NCBI RefSeq assembly: GCF_036227565.1
Contig: NZ_CP109460.1
Location: 8,122,001-8,186,000 of the forward strand
From: Streptomyces sp. NBC_01454
GTDB taxonomy: Bacteria; Actinomycetota; Actinomycetes; Streptomycetales; Streptomycetaceae
Reading direction: 5' to 3'
Length of the DNA stretch: 64,000 bases
Shown: piece by piece, positions 7,024 to 16,258 of the stretch
Numbering within the stretch: the stretch's first letter is position 1
How the letters are laid out: each line of letters opens with the position of its first letter
Made by a program: the position numbers and the translations under genes
The notes under the pieces: generated by a model
Database searches by the model: none
Seen by the model: only the letters and a program-made list of their open reading frames with translations
What the model was told of the DNA's origin: nothing

Positions 7024-9110
7024 AGACCTGGCACGAGCTGCGCCGCTTCCCGCTCGCCATCCGCCTGCTGCTGATCAACCAGTTCGGCGTCAACACCGGC
7101 TTCTATCTGCTCATTCCCTACCTCGCGGTGCACCTGGGGGAGGACCTGGGAATGTCCGCCGCGGTCGTCGGCATCGTGCTCGGCGTCCGCAACCTCAGCC
7201 AGCAGGGACTCTTCCTCATCGGCGGCTCGGCGTCCGACCGGCTGGGCGCCCGCGGCGTCATCATCGCCGGCTGCGCGCTGCGGACCGTCGGCTTCGGGCT
7301 GTTCGCGCTCGGCGACGGCCTGGCCGTCCTGCTCGCCGCGTCCGTCCTCAGCGGGCTGGCCGGCGCCCTGTTCAACCCCGCCGTGCGCGCCTACCTCGCG
7401 CAGCGGGCGGGCAGCCGGCAGGCCGAGGCCTTCGCCCTCTTCAACGTCTTCGCCACCACCGGCGCCCTGGTCGGGCCGCTGCTCGGCAGCGCCCTGCTGC
7501 TCGTCGACTTCCGCGTCGCCGCACTCACCGCCGCCGCGCTCTTCGCCCTGCTCACCGTCGCCCAGGCGCTGGTGCTGCCGGCCTGCGAGGTGCCCCCGGC
7601 GGCGGGCAGTGTCCTCGCCGACTGGCGCGAGGTCCTCGGTAACCGCGTGTTCGTCGCCTTCGCGATGGCCATGGTCGGCATGTTCACGCTGCAGAACCAG
7701 CTGTACCTGCTGCTGCCCGACGGCGCGCGGCGGGCCACCGGCTGGGACGGCGCGGCCGGCCTGGTCTTCCTCGTCGGCACCCTCGCCAACCTCGCGCTCC
7801 AGATGCGCCTCACCCGGGCGCTCAAGGAACGCGGCGAGCGGACACGGTGGATCGCCGCAGGGCTGGGGCTGATGGGCCTGGCCTTCGTCCCGCCGATGGC
7901 CGTCGCCGGACTGGAGGCGCCGCCCGGCGGTCCGGGTGCCGCCGTGCTGCGAGTCCTTCCGGTACTGGCCGGCGCGCTGCTGCTCTACCTGGGCGTCATG
8001 ATCGCCCAGCCGTTCGTGATGGAGCTGATCCCCGCCTTCGGCCGCGCCGGACTCACCGGCACCTACTTCGGGTTGTTCTACGTCGTCTCCGGTGTCGCCG
8101 CGGCAGTGGGAAACGCCGTCGTCGGCTGGGCCATGGACGCCGGGTCACGGATGCGGACGCCATGGCTGCCATGGGCGTGCTGTCTGGCCTTCGGACTGCT
8201 CTCCGCGGCCGGCGTCGCCTGGCTCCACCGGCTGCGGGCCCTGCCGGGGCGGACCACCGGGGAGGCGGAGCCGCCCGCGCCGGACGAGGCGACGGCGACG
8301 GACCGCACCACAGCCCCCACCAACGGCGCCAACCTGCTCACCGACAACCCGGAGCTGTACGAGGCACGCTTCCCCGACGCCGAACGACTCGCCGGCCGCT
8401 GGGCCGAGGACTGCCTGCGCCGCCACCGTGCGGGCCGGCGCGTCCTGGACCTCGGCTGCGGCACCGGCCGCGACGCCGCGCACCTGCACCGGGCCGGCCG
8501 CCGGGTGGTCGGCGCCGACCTCTCCACCGCGATGCTGACATACGCCCGCACCCACCACCCGGGCCCGGAGTACCTACGGGCCGACCTGCGCACCTTCGAC
8601 CTGCCCGCGGCACCCTTCGACGCCGTCGTCTGCCTGGACAGCGCCCTGCTCTACTGCCACACCAACGCCGAACTCGACGGCTTCCTCGCCTCCTGCCGAC
8701 GCGGCCTGGTGCCCGGCGGGCTGCTCGTCGCCGAAATGCGCAACGGCGCCTTCTTCCTCGGCCGGACGGAACTGCTCGACGCCCCGGCCGTCCACGGCTT
8801 CACCTGGCAGGGCACCGCCTACACCTCCACCACCACCCTGTCCGTCGACCGCACGGCCCAGCTCCTGCGCCGCACCCGACGCTGGACCGCCGACGACGGC
8901 TCCCCGCCCCACGCGCAGGACTCCGCCTGGCGGTTGCTCTTCCCGCAGGAACTGCGCCAAGTCCTCGCCGCAAACGGCTTCCAGGTCCTCGAACTGCACG
9001 ACGGACCGGGACCGCGCACGGAACCCGCCTGGCAGGACGGCACCGCTCCGGGAACCTCCGCCGACGGTGACCGGCTCCACCTCGTCGCCCGGCTGACCCG
9101 GAGCGACTGA
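7020..9110 (+). CDS. MFS exporter fused to class I SAM methyltransferase
   Basis: One open frame of 696 codons joins two whole domains. Residues 1-410 are a twelve-helix major facilitator (typical GGSASDRLGARGVII loop after helix 2, GALFNPAVRAYLAQ before helix 5). A Pro/Thr/Ala-rich linker (about 415-440) follows. Residues 440-696 are a class I methyltransferase with SAM motif I VLDLGCGTGRDAAHL, the acidic post-motif GADLST, and VVCLDSALLYCHTN. No in-frame ATG or GTG is apparent at the junction, so the fusion looks genuine. The MFS half corresponds by context to metallophore exporters such as CntE. The methyltransferase could N- or O-methylate the product at the membrane before export. The GTG start overlaps the epimerase stop. 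Confidence 0.8.
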   Translation: MKTWHELRRFPLAIRLLLINQFGVNTGFYLLIPYLAVHLGEDLGMSAAVVGIVLGVRNLSQQGLFLIGGSASDRLGARGVIIAGCALRTVGFGLFALGDGLAVLLAASVLSGLAGALFNPAVRAYLAQRAGSRQAEAFALFNVFATTGALVGPLLGSALLLVDFRVAALTAAALFALLTVAQALVLPACEVPPAAGSVLADWREVLGNRVFVAFAMAMVGMFTLQNQLYLLLPDGARRATGWDGAAGLVFLVGTLANLALQMRLTRALKERGERTRWIAAGLGLMGLAFVPPMAVAGLEAPPGGPGAAVLRVLPVLAGALLLYLGVMIAQPFVMELIPAFGRAGLTGTYFGLFYVVSGVAAAVGNAVVGWAMDAGSRMRTPWLPWACCLAFGLLSAAGVAWLHRLRALPGRTTGEAEPPAPDEATATDRTTAPTNGANLLTDNPELYEARFPDAERLAGRWAEDCLRRHRAGRRVLDLGCGTGRDAAHLHRAGRRVVGADLSTAMLTYARTHHPGPEYLRADLRTFDLPAAPFDAVVCLDSALLYCHTNAELDGFLASCRRGLVPGGLLVAEMRNGAFFLGRTELLDAPAVHGFTWQGTAYTSTTTLSVDRTAQLLRRTRRWTADDGSPPHAQDSAWRLLFPQELRQVLAANGFQVLELHDGPGPRTEPAWQDGTAPGTSADGDRLHLVARLTRSD

Positions 9111-9161
9111 CACCCCGCCATCGCGCCCTCCCCTCCCTCCGCCCACACCAAGGAATCCGCC

Positions 9162-10745
9162 ATGTACGACGGCCCCGTTCCCGACCCCCGCTTCCCCGGC
9201 CTGCGCCGCCGCGGCTTCCTCGCCGCCGGGGGCGCCGCCGGCCTCGGCGCACTCGCCCTCGCCGGATGCACCGGCTCCGCTGCCTCCGGTGACGCCGCGG
9301 GCGGCGGCCGGCCCCGGCGCGGCGGCACGCTGCGCGCCGCCTTCGCCGGCGGCGGCGCCGACGAGACCCTCGACCCGCACCGGGCCAACCTGTTCGCCGA
9401 TGTCGCCCGTGCCAAGGCGCTGTTCGACAAGCTCGCCGACTTCGGCGCCGACCTCTCCGCCCGGCCCCGGCTCGCCGCGTCCTGGGAGCCGAACGCCGGC
9501 CTCGACCGCTGGACGGTGCGCCTGCGCAAGGCGTCCTTCCACCACGGCAAGCCGGTCACCGCCCGGGACGTGCTCTACAGCTACCGGCGCATCGCCGACC
9601 CCCGGCAGGGCTTCCGCGCCAAGGCCTCGCTGGAGCCCCTCGACCTCACCGCCAGCCGGGCCGTCGACGAGCGGACCGTCGAATTCGTCCTGAAGCGCCC
9701 CACCGCCGAATTCCCCCACCTGCTGGCCGCGTTCGGCGCCTATGTCGTCCCCGACGGCACCAAGGACTTCACCGCACCGGTCGGCAGCGGCCCGTTCCGC
9801 TTCGTGTCCTTCACCCCCGGACGGTCCGCCGTCTTCCGGCGCCACGAGGACTACTGGGACGGCCCGCCCCACCTGGAGCAACTGGAGTTCCTGGTCGCCA
9901 ACGAGGAGTCCGCGCGGCTCAACGCCCTCCTCGGCGGCCAGGTCGAATACGCCCATGAGCTCACCCCGACGACCGCCCGCGCCCACGAGGGCAAGGGACA
10001 GATCGAGATCGTACGGCTGCGCAACAGCGCGATGCAGTCGTTCGCCATGAAGACCGACCGGCCGCCGTTCGACGACCGCCGGGTACGCGAGGCCTTCTTC
10101 CTCCTCGCCGACCGCGAGGAGTTGGTCGCGGGCGCGCTCTCCGGCGCCGGCGAGATCGGCAACGACCTGTTCGGGAAGGGCTACGAGTTCTACGCGGACG
10201 GCCTGCCGCAGCGCCGACCCGACCTCGACCGGGCCCGGCACCTGCTCAAACAGGCCGGCGCCGACGGCCTCCACGTCACCCTGGACACCTCGCCCGTCGC
10301 CGCCGGATTCACCGAGGCCGCCGCCATCTTCCGCGACCAGGCCGCACAGGCCGGAGTGCGGGTGAAGGTGGCGATGGGCAGCAAGGACAGCTACTGGCAG
10401 GACACCCTCGACTCCGGGACCCTGTGCTCCTACCGCTCCGGCGCGATGCCCCTCTCCTCGCACTTCTCCCAGCGGCTGCTGAGCGCCTCCACCACCAACG
10501 CCACCCAATGGCGGCACAAGGACTTCGACGCGCTCTACCAGCAGGCCCAGTCCACCCGGAACACCACGGACCGGGCCGCCGTCTACGCGCGGATGCAGCG
10601 CCGGCTGTACGCCGAGGGCGGCTTTTTGGTCTGGGGCTTCGCCGACTGGATCCTGGGCACCGCCCGCACCGTGCGCGGCGTGGACCGCAAGGCCCCCGCC
10701 AACACGCTCGACTGGGCCCGCTTCGACCGGGTGTGGCTCACATGA
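9162..10745 (+). CDS. Oligopeptide/nickel-type ABC substrate-binding lipoprotein
   Basis: This 527-residue SBP_bac_5 family protein is the extracytoplasmic receptor of the importer encoded by the next three genes. It begins with a twin-arginine-type lipoprotein signal, LRRRGFLAAGG followed by a LALAGC lipobox near residue 36, so it is anchored to the outer face of the membrane. Family landmarks are DETLDPHRANLFADV (near 65-80), SWEPNAGLDRWTVRLRKA and GSGPFRFVSF. CntA/NikA-type members bind metal-chelator complexes and OppA-type members bind peptides. Context favours a metal complex. It starts at ATG 9162 after AAGGAA, 51 bases past the fusion gene and in the same orientation. Confidence 0.9.
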   Translation: MYDGPVPDPRFPGLRRRGFLAAGGAAGLGALALAGCTGSAASGDAAGGGRPRRGGTLRAAFAGGGADETLDPHRANLFADVARAKALFDKLADFGADLSARPRLAASWEPNAGLDRWTVRLRKASFHHGKPVTARDVLYSYRRIADPRQGFRAKASLEPLDLTASRAVDERTVEFVLKRPTAEFPHLLAAFGAYVVPDGTKDFTAPVGSGPFRFVSFTPGRSAVFRRHEDYWDGPPHLEQLEFLVANEESARLNALLGGQVEYAHELTPTTARAHEGKGQIEIVRLRNSAMQSFAMKTDRPPFDDRRVREAFFLLADREELVAGALSGAGEIGNDLFGKGYEFYADGLPQRRPDLDRARHLLKQAGADGLHVTLDTSPVAAGFTEAAAIFRDQAAQAGVRVKVAMGSKDSYWQDTLDSGTLCSYRSGAMPLSSHFSQRLLSASTTNATQWRHKDFDALYQQAQSTRNTTDRAAVYARMQRRLYAEGGFLVWGFADWILGTARTVRGVDRKAPANTLDWARFDRVWLT

Positions 10746-11695
10746 CCGGCCTGCGGCCCTGGATGGCCCGGCGGCTGCTGCTCGGCGCCGGGCAGACCGT
10801 CGCCGTCGTGCTGCTCGTCTTCGCCCTCACCGAGGCGCTGCCCGGCGACGCCGCGGTGGCGCTCGCCGGCGACCAGCCCGACCCCGCACGGATCGCGGCC
10901 CTGCGCGAGACGATGCACCTGGACCGGCCCGCCGCCGAACGCCTCGGGGACTGGGCGGCCGGGCTGCTGCACGGCGATCTCGGCACCTCACCGGTCTCCG
11001 GCCGGCCGGTCAGCTCCTACCTCGCCGACGGGTTCGGCCCGACCCTGCTGCTCGCCACCCTCACCCTGCTGCTGCTCGTCCCCCTCGCCGGCGGCCTCGG
11101 CGTCCTGGCCGCCCGGTACGAAGGCCGGCTCGTGGACCGTCTCATCAGCGCCGTGACCCTGGGCGTCTACGCGGTACCGGAGTTCGCCCTCGGGGTGCTG
11201 CTGGTCACGGTCGTCGCCCTCCGCCTGGGGTGGCTGCCGCCGACCGCCGTCGGCCACGGCGACGACCTGACGGCCCACCCCGCGGTGCTGGTGCTGCCCG
11301 TGCTGGTGCTGCTGTCCCGGCCGGTGTGCTCGCTGGCCCGGCTGGTGCGGGCCGGCATGATCGACGCACTGGCCGCACCCCACATCGCACACGCCCGCTG
11401 CTACGGCATCCCCGGCGCCCGCATCCGCTACGCCCATGCCCTGCCCAACGCCCTGGCACCCGCCGCCCAGCAGCTCGCCCGCACCGTCGACTGGCTGCTG
11501 TGCGGAGTCATCGTCGTGGAGGCCCTCTTCGTGATCCCCGGACTGGGCACGGTCCTGATGAACGCCGTGGCGGAACGCGATGTCCCCGTCCTGCAAGGTC
11601 TCGCGGTCGTGTTCGCCGTCACCGCCGTCCTCCTCAACCTCGCCGCGGACACCGTCATGTACCGCTGTACGCCACGGGCCGGGGTGGCGGCATGA
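10742..11695 (+). CDS. ABC importer permease, DppB/NikB/CntB type
   Basis: A 317-residue inner-membrane permease with about six helices. It has the family N-terminus (RRLLLGAGQTVAVVLLVFALTEALPGD), the loop DPARIAALRETMHLDRP, and the EAA cytoplasmic loop centred on HARCYGIPGARIRYAHALPNAL (cited for position, residues 220-241), which docks the ATPase. The start ATG overlaps the stop of the binding-protein gene. It pairs with the DppC-like permease encoded next to form the translocation path. Confidence 0.9.
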   Translation: MTGLRPWMARRLLLGAGQTVAVVLLVFALTEALPGDAAVALAGDQPDPARIAALRETMHLDRPAAERLGDWAAGLLHGDLGTSPVSGRPVSSYLADGFGPTLLLATLTLLLLVPLAGGLGVLAARYEGRLVDRLISAVTLGVYAVPEFALGVLLVTVVALRLGWLPPTAVGHGDDLTAHPAVLVLPVLVLLSRPVCSLARLVRAGMIDALAAPHIAHARCYGIPGARIRYAHALPNALAPAAQQLARTVDWLLCGVIVVEALFVIPGLGTVLMNAVAERDVPVLQGLAVVFAVTAVLLNLAADTVMYRCTPRAGVAA

Positions 11696-12573
11696 GGCGG
11701 CGGCGCTGGGCCTGTGCCCTCCTCATCCTCGCCGTACCCCTGCTGCTGGCCCTGCTCGGCCCGCTGTTCGCGGGGGAGCCCGGACCGCGCGCCGCCTCCT
11801 TCACCGCCGGCGGCGGACACGGCGTCGGCACCGACTTCGTCGGCCGGGACGTCTGGCGTCAGGTGCTGCTCGGCGGACGCCCGGTGGTCCTGGCCGCACT
11901 CGCGGCGACGGCGCTGGCCTACGCGGTGGCGCTGCCGCTGGGCCTGTGCGCCGCGCTGACCCACCGCCGGTGGCTGGACGAGCTGCTGACACGGCCGCTG
12001 GACGTGCTGCTCGCGGTGCCGTCACTGCTGCTCATCCTGCTGGTGGCGGCGGTCATCCGGCCCGGCGCCACGGGCCTCGCGCTGCTGGTGGCCCTGGTCA
12101 ACATCCCCGATGCCGCCCGGGCCGTCCGGGCCGCCGCCGCCGAGGCGGCCTCGCGTCCCGTGGTCGAGGCGCTGCGTATGCAGGGCGAGTCCTGGGCACG
12201 CACGGCCCTGGGCTGTGTGGGCCGTGCGGCGCTGCGCACCCTGGCGGCCGACGCCGGGGTGCGGCTGACCGGTGTGCTCTACCTGGTCGCCACGGCCGCC
12301 TTCCTAGGCGTCGGCGCCGCACCGGACGCCGCCGACTGGGCGGTGATGGTCGACCGCAACCGCACGGGCATGTTCGTCCAGCCCTGGGCCGTCGCCCTGC
12401 CCGCCCTGCTGATCGTGGCACTGACCATGGGCACCAACCTGCTCTTCGACGCCGCCCTCACCGCACGCGCCCCCGGCGCCGGACCGGGCCGGGAGCAACC
12501 GCCCGCCCCCGCCCACCCGCCCGCCGACCGAACGTCCCCCGGTCCGAAGCGAATCGAGAAGGACAAGCCGTGA
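11692..12573 (+). CDS. ABC importer permease, DppC/NikC/CntC type
   Basis: This 293-residue second permease has an N-terminal helix, the HGVGTDFVGRDVWRQVLLGG motif typical of DppC-type subunits, and an EAA-like loop around VEALRMQGESWARTALG. About five to six helices are visible. A proline-rich, charged C-terminal tail of about 35 residues is longer than usual. ATG overlaps the upstream stop (ATGA) and the next gene starts at the GTGA overlap, so all importer genes are tightly coupled. Confidence 0.88.
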   Translation: MRRRRWACALLILAVPLLLALLGPLFAGEPGPRAASFTAGGGHGVGTDFVGRDVWRQVLLGGRPVVLAALAATALAYAVALPLGLCAALTHRRWLDELLTRPLDVLLAVPSLLLILLVAAVIRPGATGLALLVALVNIPDAARAVRAAAAEAASRPVVEALRMQGESWARTALGCVGRAALRTLAADAGVRLTGVLYLVATAAFLGVGAAPDAADWAVMVDRNRTGMFVQPWAVALPALLIVALTMGTNLLFDAALTARAPGAGPGREQPPAPAHPPADRTSPGPKRIEKDKP

Positions 12574-14153
12574 CAGTGAACACCGCGCACGAGACCGCCC
12601 GGATCCAGGATCTGCGGGTCGAGGTCGGCGGCCGCGTCCTCGTCGACGGGGTGAGCCTGCGGCTGGTACCCGGCCGGATCACCGCACTGATCGGTGCCTC
12701 CGGCAGCGGCAAGACCACCACGGGACGCGCCCTCCTCCGCGAGTACCCGCCCGGCGCCACGGTCACCGGCGAGGTGGACGTCCCCGACACCCCCGTCGGC
12801 TACGTCCCCCAGCACCCCGCCACCGCCCTCAACCCCGCCCGGCCGGTGGCCGCGCTCCTCCAGGACATCGCCCGCACCCAGGTACGCCATCTGCCGCGCC
12901 GCGCCCGCCGCCCCGCCCTCCGCCACCGGGTGCTGGGCGCGCTCGACCGGGCCCAACTACCCGACGGCGAGGCCCTGCTGCACCGCTACCCCCACCAGCT
13001 CTCCGGCGGCCAACAGCAGCGGGTGGTCCTCGCCCAGGCCCTGCTGACCGGCGCCACGACGATCGTCGCGGACGAACCGACCACCGGCCAGGACGCCCTG
13101 ACGAAGCGGGAGATCGCCGGCCAACTGGCCGCCGTGGCCCGGCAGGGCATCGCGGTCCTGCTGCTCAGCCACGACCTGGACGTCGTACGCTCCCTCGCCG
13201 ACGAGGTCCATGTCCTGCACGCCGGACGCCTCGTGGAATCCGGCCCGCCGGAGCGGCTCTGGCACGCCCCGCAGCACCCCTGGACCCTTGCCCTCCTCAC
13301 CCCGGCCGACCCCACCGGAGCCGCCGCGACCGCCGCCCTCCCCGCCCCGGACACCGCGCTCCCCGCCCCGGACACCGTCCTCCACGTGCGCGGCCTGACC
13401 GCCCACCACGGCACCTCCCGCGTCCTGCAGGTCCCCGAACTCCGGCTCGCACCCGGCTGCCTGGCCGTCGTGGGCCGCTCGGGCAGCGGCAAGACCACCC
13501 TCGGCCGCTGCCTGGCCGGACTCCACCGGACCCACGACGGACAGGTCCTGCTCGACGGTGCCGCCCTGCCCCGCAGCCTCCGCGACCGTACCCGCGCCCA
13601 ACTCGCCGCGGTCCAGTACGTTTTCCAGGACGCCCGGGCCTCGTTCGACGCACACCGCACCGTCCTCGACCAGGTGGCCCGCAGTGCCGTCCGGCTGCGC
13701 CACTGTCCCCGGGCCGAAGCCACGGCCGACGCCGTCCGCACCCTGCGCTCCCTCGGCCTCACCAGCGACCTCGTACGCCGCACCCCGGCGGAGCTGTCCG
13801 GCGGCGAACTGCAGCGCGCCGCCCTGGCCCGCGCCCTGCTGGCCCGCCCCCGGGTGCTGATCTGCGACGAAATCACCTCCGGCCTGGACTCCCTCACCCG
13901 GCGGAGCCTGCTCACCCTCCTGGAGGGCCTGCTGCGGGCCGACCCGGACCTGTGCCTGGTCCTCATCACCCATGACCGCGACACCGCGGCCCTCGCCACC
14001 GCCCTCGCCGTCCTCGACGCCGGCCGGCTCGTCGAGCAGGGCCCGGCCGCCCGGCTGCGCACCGCGCCCCGACACGCCCTCACCGCCGGGCTGTTGCAGA
14101 CCGCGACGCCCGTCCCGCAGCCACCCTTGGAAAACACCGACCCGCACCGGTAG
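12570..14153 (+). CDS. Twin-domain ABC ATPase of the peptide/metallophore importer
   Basis: This 527-residue protein contains two complete ATP-binding domains, corresponding to the separate D and F subunits of Opp/Nik/Cnt systems. Domain 1 (about 1-250) has Walker A GASGSGKTTTG, signature LSGGQQQRVVLAQ and Walker B TTIVADEPTTG. Domain 2 (about 275-515) has Walker A GRSGSGKTTLG, signature LSGGELQRAALARA and Walker B VLICDEITSGLDS. In domain 2 the usual DEPTSALD is replaced by DEITSGLD. Start may be GTG 12570 (overlapping the permease stop) or GTG 12576. This is the last gene of the operon. The next gene is convergent, 24 bases away. Confidence 0.9.
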   Translation: MTVNTAHETARIQDLRVEVGGRVLVDGVSLRLVPGRITALIGASGSGKTTTGRALLREYPPGATVTGEVDVPDTPVGYVPQHPATALNPARPVAALLQDIARTQVRHLPRRARRPALRHRVLGALDRAQLPDGEALLHRYPHQLSGGQQQRVVLAQALLTGATTIVADEPTTGQDALTKREIAGQLAAVARQGIAVLLLSHDLDVVRSLADEVHVLHAGRLVESGPPERLWHAPQHPWTLALLTPADPTGAAATAALPAPDTALPAPDTVLHVRGLTAHHGTSRVLQVPELRLAPGCLAVVGRSGSGKTTLGRCLAGLHRTHDGQVLLDGAALPRSLRDRTRAQLAAVQYVFQDARASFDAHRTVLDQVARSAVRLRHCPRAEATADAVRTLRSLGLTSDLVRRTPAELSGGELQRAALARALLARPRVLICDEITSGLDSLTRRSLLTLLEGLLRADPDLCLVLITHDRDTAALATALAVLDAGRLVEQGPAARLRTAPRHALTAGLLQTATPVPQPPLENTDPHR

Positions 14154-14177
14154 CGCACCGACCCCCGGCACTTCCCG

Positions 14178-15467
14178 CTACGCAGGCGCCACGTCCACCA
14201 GCCGCAACGGCAGCGACTTCAGCCCGTGAATGAAGTTCGACACCAGCCGCCGCGGCGGCCCGGCCACCGCCAGGGCGGGGACCAGGCGGCAGGTCTCCTC
14301 GTACAGCACCCGCAACTGCAGCCGGGCGAGGTGGGCGCCCAGGCAGACGTGCGGGCCGTCGCCGAAGGAGACATGAGGATTGGGGGAGCGGGTCAGGTCC
14401 AGCCGGTGCGGGGCGGCGAAGACCCGCTCGTCGAAGTTCGCCGCACCGTGAAAGACCACCACCTTGTCCCCGGCGCGGACGGCACACCCGGCCAGCTCGG
14501 TGTCGTACGCCGCGGTCCGGCGGAAGCTGAGCACCGGTGGATGCCAGCGCAGCAGCTCCTCCACCGCCGCCGGCATGCCCAGTGCCCCGCTGCGCAGCCC
14601 GCGGTAGGCATCCGGGCGCCGGGCCAGGGCCAGCAGTCCGCCGGGAGCCGCGCTGCGGACGGTGTCGTTGCCCGCGATGGTCAGCAGGAAGAAGAACATC
14701 TCCAGCTCGGGCACGGCCAGTTCCTCGTCCGAGGCGAGCGTGGTCATCACGTCGTCGCCCGGATGCCGCCGCTTGTGGGCGGCCAGCTCCCGCGCGAAAG
14801 TGAACATGTCCTGCAGCATCGCGGGGGAGCGGGGGTCGGCGGGCCGCCCGTCCGGACCGGCCTGGGCCGGGGCCGCCTCGTCCGGGTCCTGGTAGCCGAT
14901 GACGCGCCGGGTCCAGTCCAGCAGCAGCCCGCGCTCAGTGGCCGGCACCCCCAGCAGATCGGTGAGGTTGAGCAGCGCGAAGTCGTCGGTGACGGCACCG
15001 ACGAGGTCGCACACCCCGTTGCCGTCGCGCGCCGTGTCGACCGCCGCGGTCAGCAGCGCACGGGCCCGACCGCGCACCACCGCCCCGAACCGCTCGACCC
15101 GGCCGCGGGTGAACGCACGGCTGACCGCGCGCCGCAGCCGGCCGTGGTCCGGGGGATCCTGATTGAGCATCATGCGGCGGATGAAGGGCAGATCCGCCGG
15201 GTCCGGATCCCGGATCTGGGTGGCGCCCAGGCAGGAGGAGAAGATGCGGGCATCCTTCAGCACCCGTACGACGTCCTCGTGGCGGGTGACCGCCCAGAAG
15301 CCGGGCCCGGCGGGCCAGCCGAGCACCTCGTGCTCCTCCTGCCAGGCCACCGGATGCCGGTCGCGCAGGAACCGGTACGCCGCGTGCGGCAGACCGTCCG
15401 CGTAACCCCGCGGGTCGAACACGTCCGGCACCCGAGGCTCCGCGGCATCGGCGACGGGCGTGGTCAT
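14178..15467 (-). CDS. Cytochrome P450
   Basis: A 429-residue soluble bacterial P450. The I-helix oxygen-activation motif is AGNDTVRSA, the ExxR motif is in EELLRWH, and the haem-binding loop is FGDGPHVCLGAH with the axial Cys near residue 380. LNQDPPDHGRLRRAVSRAF is the usual C-helix region. The overall look is that of the CYP125/CYP124-like group acting on hydrophobic substrates, but the substrate cannot be deduced. Its ATG overlaps the stop codon of the upstream alpha/beta hydrolase, so the two form a coupled pair. No ferredoxin gene is adjacent. Confidence 0.9.
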   Translation of the reverse strand: MTTPVADAAEPRVPDVFDPRGYADGLPHAAYRFLRDRHPVAWQEEHEVLGWPAGPGFWAVTRHEDVVRVLKDARIFSSCLGATQIRDPDPADLPFIRRMMLNQDPPDHGRLRRAVSRAFTRGRVERFGAVVRGRARALLTAAVDTARDGNGVCDLVGAVTDDFALLNLTDLLGVPATERGLLLDWTRRVIGYQDPDEAAPAQAGPDGRPADPRSPAMLQDMFTFARELAAHKRRHPGDDVMTTLASDEELAVPELEMFFFLLTIAGNDTVRSAAPGGLLALARRPDAYRGLRSGALGMPAAVEELLRWHPPVLSFRRTAAYDTELAGCAVRAGDKVVVFHGAANFDERVFAAPHRLDLTRSPNPHVSFGDGPHVCLGAHLARLQLRVLYEETCRLVPALAVAGPPRRLVSNFIHGLKSLPLRLVDVAPA

Positions 15468-16258
15468 CCCGCCTCCGGCCCGTCGCCGTCGGCTCGCAGG
15501 AAGTCCTCCACGGCCCGGATCAGCTCCAGGGGTGTCTCATCCATCGCATAGTGCCCGGCCGAGGCCAGTTCGATCAGCTCACTGTTGGTGTACCACCGCA
15601 TCCAGGTCCGGCGCGTCAGTTCGGCGGTCAGCGCGGGGTCCAGGGACCCGGTCACCGCCAGCGCCGGTACCGCCGAACCGTCGACCTCGGCGGCGAACTC
15701 CTCCCCGGACCACGAATCCAGCCAGGCGCGGAACGCCGCGGGAGCGCTGCACGCCACCGAATGCCGCACCATCCGGTCCAGCCAGGCGTCCGGGCGACGC
15801 CCGCCGGAGGTGAGGTCGATGATGGCTCGGCGGTTCTGCGGGACATGGACGGCGGCGGAGAACAGGTCCCATTGCTCCGGCGGCAGGGGCAGCCCGGAGG
15901 CGGGGACGGGCGAGATACCGACCAGCCGCCGCAACCGGTGCGGGGCCGCGGCCAGCACCCGTTGGGCGACGCTGGCGCCCATGGAGTGCCCGATCACCGA
16001 GAACCGCCGCCAGCCCAGCCGGTCGGCGAGCGCCAGCACATCGCCCGCCCCCTCGCCGGTGGTGTACGCGCCGTCCGCGCCCTTCGCCTCGCCATAGCCC
16101 CGCAGATCGACCAGGGCGTACCGGAACGCGTCCCGGTCGAGATCCGGCAGGACCGGGTCGAAGGCCGACCGGTCGCTGAGCCAGCCGTGCACGGCGATGA
16201 CCTTGTGCGCCCCCGTGCCGTGCAGGGCATGAGGCAGGACGAAAGAAGTCACGCTCAC
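15464..16258 (-). CDS. Alpha/beta hydrolase
   Basis: This 264-residue enzyme has the alpha/beta hydrolase fold: oxyanion-region HGWLSD near residue 22, nucleophile elbow IGHSMGAS with Ser near residue 91, an acid in VTGSLDPAL, and the catalytic His in SAGHYAMDE. There is no signal peptide. The start was set at GTG 16258 (GTG 16252 is an alternative) because the upstream in-frame extension is antisense to the repeat-rich start of the transporter gene. It is coupled to the P450 by an ATGA overlap, so both probably act on the same compound. Confidence 0.8.
   Translation of the reverse strand: MSVTSFVLPHALHGTGAHKVIAVHGWLSDRSAFDPVLPDLDRDAFRYALVDLRGYGEAKGADGAYTTGEGAGDVLALADRLGWRRFSVIGHSMGASVAQRVLAAAPHRLRRLVGISPVPASGLPLPPEQWDLFSAAVHVPQNRRAIIDLTSGGRRPDAWLDRMVRHSVACSAPAAFRAWLDSWSGEEFAAEVDGSAVPALAVTGSLDPALTAELTRRTWMRWYTNSELIELASAGHYAMDETPLELIRAVEDFLRADGDGPEAG

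Noticed and set aside
8574..10517. A 647-codon minus-strand open frame
   Set aside because: It is antisense to the methyltransferase and binding-protein genes, rich in Gly/Val/Glu/Gln as expected for a GC-frame shadow, and has no family motif.
2656..14153. Staphylopine/opine-type metallophore cluster
   Set aside because: No nicotianamine-synthase-like, histidine-racemase or opine-dehydrogenase gene is present; only the exporter-importer logic is shared.
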